Below the pieces are notes generated by a model. It did no database searches, was not told the origin of the DNA, and was given only the letters and a program-made list of their open reading frames with translations. Of a stretch of DNA of 64,000 bases, positions 56,193-64,000 are shown piece by piece. The translations under genes and the position numbers were made by a program. This DNA comes from Eudorina sp. 2006-703-Eu-15 (taxonomy: Eukaryota; Chlorophyta; Chlorophyceae; Chlamydomonadales; Volvocaceae): assembly GCA_003117195.1 (NCBI GenBank), contig BDSI01000021.1, positions 1,239,077-1,303,076 on the forward strand, in the 5' to 3' direction. Positions within the stretch are counted from its first letter, which is position 1, and the number at the start of each line of letters is the position of its first letter.

Positions 56193-56426
56193 GCGCAGCT
56201 AGTGGAGGCTCTGGGTGAGCTTGGGGCAGCGGTGGTGGTGGTAGCAACAGTGCCAGGGGGCGCTGGCGCGTCAGCACGCGTCGGCAAAGGCCCCTCCTCC
56301 TCCTCCGCGGGTGTGTGCCTCTCAGGAGGGGCACGAGGACAACAGGCGCCGAAGGCATCGGCGATGGGTGCAGTAGCAGCAGCGGCGCCGACTGGGGTTC
56401 ATCCGCAGAGGTTGTGGTGGCTGTAG
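56193..56426 (+). pseudogene. Duplicated 3' end of the giant gene, unit 3
   Basis: Has four G at the variable run, so it ends HPQRLWWL like the parent gene. The chimeric open frame upstream starts at 56007. Confidence 0.7.
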
Positions 56427-56830
56427 CTCCAGACCCGCGAAACGTGGCATAAAGCCAGTCACGCAAATCCTTCCGGGGCACGGGCGGACAGAATGGGGGC
56501 GGTGTGGAGCGGGCGGGGGTGGGGAACGAGCATGCGATGCATGTTGTCTTATGACCCGGGCTGTATCCCCGGGAGTTGTTGGATGGGAAGCGGCTAAGAG
56601 GTGAGAAGAACATTTCCATTTCCACTTGAGGGTCGAGACTGCAGTTGGCAGTGTTGACAGGGTGCGATGACATAGCGCTGAAGACTGAAGGTCGATGTTG
56701 GTGTTGGTGTTGGGGTTGGGGAACGGTGTTGGGGAATGGCCGGGCACTGGGAGGGAGCAAGGATATGCGTTTCGAACTTTGCGCATATTTTGAACTTGGC
56801 TTAATGTACTGTTGACAACAAGTCACGTTG

Positions 56831-57280
56831 TTAGTCGTGAACTGGTCCGTGGCTGTGTACGGGCAGGGACGTATGCGCAGAAGCCGGGATGCGAACCACA
56901 AAGCTCTGTGACACCTTGCGGATCCTGTGCACGCTAGCTCCCCGGCCGTGCTGACTGGCCGTGGATGACATGCCGTTGAGGTTTTGCTGCAATTGACTCT
57001 TCCATGCAATGGTGCAGCCGACCGTCGATAAACGCAAGAGACTGGTGCCAAGGGTGCGCATTTTGCTTAGGGGTGGATTGTTGGGGCCAACTGCCTCCAA
57101 AGCAAATTGACCTCCTAGCAGAGGAGGAAGCGGTTGGATGCAGTACGTCAGCTGGCCATCAAGCTGGGACGTAGGTCTACACAACTTGCCATTGCGGGTC
57201 ACATCAAAATCGTTTGGGGAACAGATATGTTGGTTGCAGGCAATGATGCGGGTGGCCGTTAATTGCGTGCCATTGGACAT
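56831..57280 (-). CDS. Hypothetical 149-codon frame, copy in unit 3
   Basis: Same translation as the copies in units 1 and 2. The fourth, partial unit keeps only the 3' part of the frame before the array breaks off at 60780. Confidence 0.3.
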   Translation of the reverse strand: MSNGTQLTATRIIACNQHICSPNDFDVTRNGKLCRPTSQLDGQLTYCIQPLPPLLGGQFALEAVGPNNPPLSKMRTLGTSLLRLSTVGCTIAWKSQLQQNLNGMSSTASQHGRGASVHRIRKVSQSFVVRIPASAHTSLPVHSHGPVHD

Positions 57281-57908
57281 GGGCCCAATCGCGTGCCATT
57301 GGGCATGGGCCGACCGTTGGTTACCTGTGCGATGTACACCGTGATATATGTGGTGGTGATGTGTGTTTTGGCAGTGTGCTGTCTGGCGTCTGGGGATACG
57401 ATGGCGGCCACTGATGACCTGTTACTGGACTATGGTTTCATGTATTACTTGATGCATGCCTAGTCCGACTCGCCTGGCCAACCCAAAAGACCCAACCGCC
57501 GACTACCAAAGCAAACTACCGATCTGGGAAACGTCTGCAATTCAAAGTACAGAGGACTCTACAGAAGGTACTCCGGATGTTACAAGGTGGACCTCAGTCT
57601 CGACCAACGGGCCAACATTGCTCATTGGCGCCACATCTTATAACCCCTACCAAGGACTGCGCATACATCCTCCATGTTCCAGGGAGGAATTGACGCAGCT
57701 ATAGCGGCCAACCAATTGTGTTTCTGCAGATGAGTGTATCCGCCCCCCCCACCACCCAACCCTTCCTTCTGCCCTTTGAGCCTTGACCCAATACTTCCAG
57801 ATTGGCCCAACCGACCCAACCGACCGGATCCACCGAAGGGACCTAACTGATCCAGTTGCTTTGGACTTGGCCTGCCCGTGTAGCGGAAGCTGCTAGGTAG
57901 ATGTCCAA

Positions 57909-57979
57909 GTGTCTATGGTGTAGTGGAATCACATCTGTCTAACACACAGAAGGTTCCTACATCGAAACTGGGTAGACAC
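57909..57979 (+). tRNA. tRNA-Val(AAC)-like, unit 3 copy A
   Basis: Same sequence as the unit 1 A copy, T arm mismatched. Confidence 0.6.
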
Positions 57980-58610
57980 CAGTGAAAGACCTTCTGTTCG
58001 CACCCGACCCACCAGCATAGTGCCTGAGGCTCACAATGCTGATGCCGTTGGTTGTGAAGCTGAATGGGGCTGCAACATCATCAATGTGGGAAACGTCTAC
58101 AATCCAAGGGACACAAGACAAAGGCTTTCGGAAAATCCCATCCCGCTTCTGGGGAGTTGCCTGATGTCACGGTGCGGAAAGGATTCTATGTATGTGCACC
58201 GGATATGTGACTGCAGATGAGATCGAACATGCCTGGAGATGAGAGTGTACGTAAATGCACCATGGGGCCCTGTAAGTGAGCTGAAGATTAGAGGTTGCTG
58301 CGTGTTTTGAAGCCATCCATTGTCCGATTTTCAATTTGCCACCGTGCCGTACACATTGTGGTGCGGTGTGCTTTTTGCAGTGTGTTGTGGGGAGGCTGGG
58401 AAACTGAGGCAGCCACTGATGACCTGTTTAGGGGTCAGTATTGGGTTGGTTACATATGGAAACAGAAATAGGGGCAAGGAGCGTGTGGTTTGGGGAACAG
58501 GAAGCACGCGTTCATTCGAGCCGGACAGCGAGGTGCGGCGGCCATCCAGGGAGGTGCGTTGTGGGTATGGCGGAATGCGGGACGGTGATGGAGCTGTCTT
58601 CACCATCCAA

Positions 58611-58681
58611 GTGTCTATGGTGTAGTGGAATCACGTCTGTCTCACACACAGGAGGTCCCCAGATCGAAACTGGGTAGACAC
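58611..58681 (+). tRNA. tRNA-Val(CAC)-like, unit 3 copy B
   Basis: Same tRNA body as the other B copies. One base differs downstream (GGTGCAG instead of GGTTCAG near 58710). Confidence 0.65.
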
Positions 58682-59557
58682 AATGTAAGTTGTATGGGTG
58701 CGTCTGGGTGGTGCAGTGGATGCGCAATACGCAGTGTTGATGACGTGCTGGGTCAATCTGATGGGAACAAAGTCAGTCCTGAAACCTATGTTACCTTGAG
58801 GATCAGGAGGACCCTTCCATCGCACTCGGAATGCTGCATACCTAATGGGCAAATATCACAGATGCGCCCAATGAGGTGCAATTGCTGCGAAACACAAGGT
58901 TTTGTATCGCAGATGGGCCCAACGAACCCAACTGACTCAACTGACTCAATTCACCTTGTCGAACTATCAATACATATGTAAACCCTCACTTAGTCTATTG
59001 ATTTAATAAATTAATTATTGTAAATATCCATTGTTTTAGTTGTATTCAAATAGCAAAGTATTCGGAGCTCAAATCAACTGGCCCAACTGACCCAACCGAG
59101 CGACCCTATCAAATCCACCAAACCAACCACCCCACTTGAATTGGTCGAGCTGTCAATGTAAGTAATACCTCAATGATTTAATTAAATATTTTTTTGGTCT
59201 TGGATTATAACATAATGGTCCGACTGGGCGGATCCACCTGGCCAACCCAACTGACCTATCTAATCGCCAAAGCAAATTACCTATCTACCGACCATCATCG
59301 AATCCCCGAAACCCTTCACACCTAAAACCCCGTTAACAGGCCCTAAAACCCACCGACACGTCGCCCAAACCCCTCTCTTTGCACCTGACATCCCCCAAAC
59401 CCCCGCACCCCACCACCCAACCCTTCCTCTTCCTTCTGCCCCTTGAGCCTTGACCCAATACGACCCAACCGACCGGATCCACCTAACGGACCTAACCGAT
59501 CCAGTTGCTTTGGATTTGGCCTGCCCCTGTAGCGGTGGCTGCTAGGTTGATGTCCAA

Positions 59558-59628
59558 GTGTCTATGGTGTAGTGGAATCACATCTGTCTAACACACAGAA
59601 GGTCCCCAGATCGAAACTGGGTAGACAC
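59558..59628 (+). tRNA. tRNA-Val(AAC)-like, unit 3 copy C
   Basis: Same sequence as the unit 1 C copy. The fourth, partial unit ends before any tRNA. Confidence 0.7.
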
Positions 59629-60023
59629 AAGTGGAAGACCTTATTTCTGTTCGCACCCGACCCACCAGCATAGTGCCTGAGGCCAGTGTTGCTATCTTCC
59701 AAAACGGGGAAACAGAATTCCGCAGGTTTCCGGCCTGTCTCCAGTAGCTAAAAATCCTTTGGCAGGGCAGATTTTGGGGGGGCCTTCCTAGATGCCAGGA
59801 AATAAAAACCTTCGAGGCAGGCCGGAAATATTTCTGCGTGTTTCGACAGCAGGACCACAGCTACGACAGGGATTCTCGGTCTTGGAGGCCTGAAGCGCGC
59901 TTTCCTTGCGTCGCGGATGCATATGGGAGGGTAACCAGGAGTTGGGGACACGGCATTCGTGTGTGTTTTGGCGGTAGACAGGTGTACGATGCAGGAATTG
60001 CCCCTGCGCCTGCAGATTTCCAG

Positions 60024-60284
60024 GCGCAGCTAGTGGAGGCTCTGGGTGAGCTTGGGGCAGCGGTGGTGGTGGTAGCAACAGTGCCAGGGGGCGCTGGCGC
60101 GTCAGCACGCGTCGGCAAAGGCCCCTCCTCCTCCTCCGCGGGTGTGTGCCTCTCAGGAGGGGCACGAGGACAACAGGCGCCGAAGGCATCGGCGATGGGT
60201 GCAGTAGCAGCAGCGGCGCCGACTGGGGGTTCATCCGCAGAGGTTGTGGTGGCTGTAGCTCCAGACCCGCGAAACGTGGCATAA
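60024..60284 (+). pseudogene. Duplicated 3' end of the giant gene, partial unit 4
   Basis: Has five G at the variable run and ends VAVAPDPRNVA, as in unit 2. The chimeric frame upstream starts at 59838. Confidence 0.7.
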
Positions 60285-60780
60285 AGCCAGTCACGCAAAT
60301 CCTTCCGGGGCACGGGCGGACAGAATGGGGGCGGTGTGGAGCGGGCGGGGGTGGGGAACGAGCATGCGATGCATGTTGTCTTATGACCCGGGCTGTATCC
60401 CCCGGGAGTTGTTGGATGGGAAGCGGCTAAGAGGTGAGAAGAACATTTCCATTTCCACTTGAGGGTCGAGACTGCAGTTGGCAGTGTTGACAGGGTGCGA
60501 TGACATAGCGCTGAAGACTGAAGGTCGATGTTGGTGTTGGTGTTGGGGTTGGGGAACGGTGTTGGGGAATGGCCGGGCACTGGGAGGGAGCAAGGATATG
60601 CGTTTCGAACTTTGCGCATATTTTGAACTTGGCTTAATGTACTGTTGACAACAAGTCACGTTGTTAGTCGTGAACTGGTCCGTGGCTGTGTACGGGCAGG
60701 GACGTATGCGCAGAAGCCGGGATGCGAACCACAAAGCTCTGTGACACCTTGCGGATCCTGTGCACGCTAGCTCCCCGGCC

Positions 60781-62280
60781 ACTCTGGGAACGCGCGTCAC
60801 TTTGGAAGTCTCTTATCCTCTTCGGGAGGTCTTCGGAAGGTCTTTGGATGCTGTTTGGGTGCAGTCAAAGCACTTCAGCCGCACCCGAAGAGCAGCCAAA
60901 GAGCCCTCTTTGGAAAGCGCCCCAAAGCCGCAAGCAAAGAAGGTCGCAAAGAGCCCTCTTCAGTTTCGTCTTTGGTATGTAGCAAAGAAGAACTTATGTG
61001 GAGAAAGTCAGTTATCTTCCTGTACTTAGTTCAATATATATAGACGTTTATGGACTGTATTGTAAGCATTGAAATGGAAGGGCTCAGTGAGCGTAGAACA
61101 GGATCCCGTCAACATCTTTGGCGCGACCCAAAGGCGTCCCAATGCAAAGGAAACGAGTTTGCTTACTTATCGAGCACATAAACTAGTACACGTGTGCCGT
61201 CTACACATGCATTATGATCCGTGTAGGAACACCACTCTACTTACGAAAGGGTTGCCCATCAAAGGATTCCGGGGTGAGCCATTTGTCGAGACATGTAGAC
61301 AATGTAAACAGTATCAAGCTTCAAATTTATTTCTGCCCACGGAATAGGCTTGAGAATGCTGTTTGTCCATCTCGCCCATTGTCGTATTCGCCTCTGAGGC
61401 GAATACGACAATGGACAAGATGGCGAAACAGCATTGTTTTCTAAATGTTTTTGCATCAAGCTGCACAAAGAGGCAATGCCTAGCAGTTCTTTATAACGGA
61501 AAATGTCATAAGACTACACAGAAGGAAGGTCCTCATTGGCCCGATGACACGGTCGATTTCGCGGACTTGTTTGTCCATGCCCATCTATCCTCCTTGCAGC
61601 ATCATCAAGGGCCATCAAGATGTTAGGAATGTTATTTTATCTGTCGTATTGCATGAATGCCAGTCAGCTCCAAGTAAGGGGATGGGTGTTCCCGGCCAGT
61701 GCTCCCGCAGCAGACGATTCCCCCTTCTCCCGCAGGCTTCACACAAGTTAAACAGGCGGGTGGGGAGACCGCTCTACCAGCCGCTTCTAGCATGAGCTGA
61801 GCAGGCGAATACTTTGCACCTTCACCACACTGCACTTCTACGAGCGCCTTGTGTGGCCGGGCTGGTTCGCGGTGTCTGGCAACGTGCTGTTTGCTGGTAC
61901 CGTTCCCAATTTCGACTGCCCCCGCAGGACGTCTTTGTGTGTGTAAGGCGGGCGTGCAACTAGTGCAACGGGTTCCCGTTGGGCTAGCATGGCTTGACGA
62001 AGTAGTAGCATTCAGGCAGACGTTGGTTCGGGTGCAGGAGGGGCAGGTGCCAGGGTGTGGAGGGAACCGTGGGTTGCGTTACTTCGTTCACAAATCGAAT
62101 GGGCTGCGGGAAGGCCGCCCGACCCGCCACTTCTAGCATGGGCTGGGCAGGAGGATGCTTTGCACCACACTTCCGACATGCTAGGAACACTCAGGCAGGT
62201 TCATAAGCGGTGGTTCTCACCACCATGTGTTATACTGGGCAGGAAGAGCTGATGTCACAGTTGAGCAAAGTGAAAACAAT
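60781..62280. other. Low-copy region between the array and the satellite
   Basis: The sequence changes abruptly at 60781. AAAGAGCCCTCTT occurs twice (near 60897 and 60949). A 92-codon plus frame (61069-61347) holds RLHMHYDPCRN and FVETCRQCKQYQASN, faintly like a retroelement integrase zinc-binding segment, but it is too short and too weak to call. Two diverged copies of a ~100-bp motif (CACTTCTAGCATG-type) lie near 61780-61830 and 62120-62170. Confidence 0.4.
61355..61435. repeat. Long inverted repeat / hairpin
   Basis: The core at 61376-61414 is a perfect 19-bp inverted repeat around one central T (arm CCATTGTCGTATTCGCCTC). The arms extend imperfectly outward to 61355 and 61435 (AATGCTGTTT...AAACAGCATT), giving about 40-nt arms. 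It could be a miniature inverted-repeat element, a small-RNA precursor or a fold-back artefact. Confidence 0.9.
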
Positions 62281-62284
62281 GGGC

Positions 62285-64000
62285 AGCCGGGCTGGGGAAG
62301 GATGATGCGTTGCCAGGGCTTACTTGTGCGGGCAGGTAAGGTGGATGAATGCGCAGGGCAGGCAAGGGCTGGGGATGTGGGGAGGCCAATGCCTCACTGG
62401 CCAGGGCGGGGTGGGCTGGGAGACCGAATAGTGCTCAGAGCAAGCAGGCACGGGCTGGGGAAGGGCGATGCATGGCCAGGGTGTGTGCGGGCAGGTAAGG
62501 CAGATAGATGAATGTGCAGGGCAGGCAAGGGCTGGGGAGGCCAATGCCTCACTGGCCAGGGTGAGGTGGGCTGGGAGACTGAATCATGCTCAGAGTGAGC
62601 AGCACGGGCTGGGGACGTTGCCAGGGCTTACTTGTGCGGGCAGGTAATAAGGTGGATGAATGCGCAGGGCAGGCAAGGGCTGGGGATGTGGGGAGGCCAA
62701 TGCCTCACTGGCCATGGCGCGGTGGGCTGGGAGACCGAATTGTACTCAGAGCAGGCACGGGCTTGGGAAGGGCGATGCGTGGCCAGGGCGTGTGCGGGCA
62801 GGCAAGGGCTGGGGAGGCCAATGCCTCACTGGCCAGGGCGGGGTGGGCTAGGAGACCGAATCGTGCTCAGAGCGAGCAGGCACGGGCTGGGGAAGGGTGA
62901 TGCGTGGCCAGGGCGTGTGCGGGCAGCCAAGCAAGGGCTGCTGGGGAGGCATAGGTCTCACTGGCCAGGGCGGGGTGGGCTGGGAGACCGAATAGTGCTC
63001 AGAGCAAGCAGGCACGGGCTGGGGAAGGGCGATGCATGGCCAGGGTGTGTGCGGGCAGGTAAGGCAGATAGATGAATGTGCAGGGCAGGCAAGGGCTGGG
63101 GAGGCCAATGCCTCACTGGCCAGGGTGAGGTGGGCTGGGAGACTGAATCATGCTCAGAGTGAGCAGCACGGGCTGGGGACGTTGCCAGGGCTTACTTGTG
63201 CGGGCAGGTAAGGCGGATGAATGTGCAGGGCAGGCAAGGGCTGGGGATGTGGGGAGGCCAATGCCTCACTGGCCATGGCGTGGTGGGCTGGGAGACCGAA
63301 TTGTACTCAGAGCAGGGCACGGGCTTGGGAAGGGCGATGCGTGGCCAGGGCGTGTGCGGGCAGGCAAGGGCTGGGGAGGCCAATGCCTCACTGGCCAGGG
63401 CGGGGTGGGCTAGGAGACCGAATCGTGCTCAGAGCGAGCAGGCACGGGCTGGGGAAGGGTGATGCGTGGCCAGGGCGTGTGCGGGCAGCCAAGCAAGGGC
63501 TGCTGGGGAGGCATAGGTCTCACTGGCCAGGGCGGGGTGGGCTGGGAGACCGAATAGTGCTCAGAGCAAGCAGGCACGGGCTGGGGAAGGGCGATGCATG
63601 GCCAGGGTGTGTGCGGGCAGGTAAGGCAGATAGATGAATGTGCAGGGCAGGCAAGGGCTGGGGAGGCCAATGCCTCACTGGCCAGGGTGAGGTGGGCTGG
63701 GAGACTGAATCATGCTCAGAGTGAGCAGCACGGGCTGGGGACGTTGCCAGGGCTTACTTGTGCGGGCAGGTAAGGCGGATGAATGTGCAGGGCAGGCAAG
63801 GGCTGGGGATGTGGGGAGGCCAATGCCTCACTGGCCATGGCGCGGTGGGCTGGGAGACCGAATTGTACTCAGAGCAGGCACGGGCTTGGGAAGGGCGATG
63901 CGTGGCCAGGGCGTGTGCGGGCAGGCAAGGGCTGGGGAGGCCAATGCCTCACTGGCCAGGGCGGGGTGGGCTAGGAGACCGAATCGTGCTCAGAGCGAGC
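62285..64000. repeat. Satellite with a ~563-bp higher-order repeat
   Basis: G-rich tandem repeats of about 110-145 bp built on CTGGCCAGGGCGGGGTGGGC, GGGAGACCGAAT and GGGCTGGGGAAGGGCGATGC motifs. A diagnostic variant (GACTGAATCATGCTCAGAGT) recurs at about 62578, 63142 and 63704, giving a period of 562-564 bp that covers four to five sub-repeats. It runs off the right edge. The many open frames in it are by-products. Confidence 0.92.

Larger units (their letters stand above)
48528..60780. repeat. Tandem array of a 3.83-kb unit (three full copies and one partial)
   Basis: Unit starts are 48528, 52359, 56193 and 60024, so unit lengths are 3,831, 3,834 and 3,831 bp. The fourth copy breaks off at 60780 after about 757 bp. 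Copies are nearly identical, differing mostly by homopolymer length (for example 4 or 5 G near 48730, 52560, 56392 and 60226) and a few substitutions. Each unit holds, in order: the 3' end of the giant gene, a minus-strand 149-codon frame, three tRNA-Val-like sequences, AT-rich stretches, and a tail ending TTTCCAG that abuts the next copy. No terminal inverted repeats or transposase frame were seen. This could be a recent segmental duplication, or an assembly product of long reads. Confidence 0.95.

Noticed and set aside
61069..61347. Possible retroelement integrase zinc-finger remnant
   Set aside because: Only a CxxC and a weak His pattern over 92 codons; no reverse transcriptase, RNase H or long terminal repeats nearby.

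Overview
The window looks like nuclear DNA of a volvocine or Chlamydomonas-type green alga. It is very GC-rich. Genes have many short exons with GTGAGT/GTGCGT/GTAAGT donors and CAG acceptors, and coding sequence is rich in Ala, Gly, Pro and Gln low-complexity tracts. TGTAA, the usual green-algal polyadenylation signal, follows some genes. One gene belongs to the LCIB/LCIC family of the algal CO2-concentrating mechanism, and a ubiquitin-conjugating enzyme is of the plant UBC15-18 (UBE2W) type. I could not fix the species. All exon models were built by hand from open frames, splice motifs and phase agreement.

Layout. 1-1420 is a 37-bp minisatellite. 1600-3323 (minus) is an unrecognised gene of at least six phase-compatible exons that probably continues left. 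4034-25020 (plus) is a complete 35-exon ABCC/MRP transporter of 1,949 residues. Its introns 15 and 16 are packed with minisatellites, including a 4.3-kb C-rich array with a run of 61 C. 27778-29867 (minus) is a four-exon UBE2W-type E2. 30394-30959 (plus) is a three-exon small membrane protein. 33422-36328 (minus) is a six-exon LCIB-family protein. 37554-48761 (plus) is a four-exon gene for a roughly 3,480-residue low-complexity protein with a TPR-like stretch. 48528-60780 is a tandem array of a 3.83-kb unit, three full copies and one partial. Each unit starts with the last ~230 coding bases of the giant gene and carries three tRNA-Val-like genes. 60781-62280 is low-copy sequence with a long hairpin. 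About 62285-64000 is a satellite with a ~563-bp higher-order period, running off the edge.

Three pairs of genes are head to head (unknown/ABCC, E2/small membrane protein, LCIB-like/giant), so three intergenic spacers probably act as two-way promoters. No operon-like or pathway cluster is evident. The most unusual parts are the duplicated tRNA-Val/gene-end array, the two minisatellite introns around the Walker B exon of the ABC transporter, and a minisatellite free of stop codons in all three frames of one strand.
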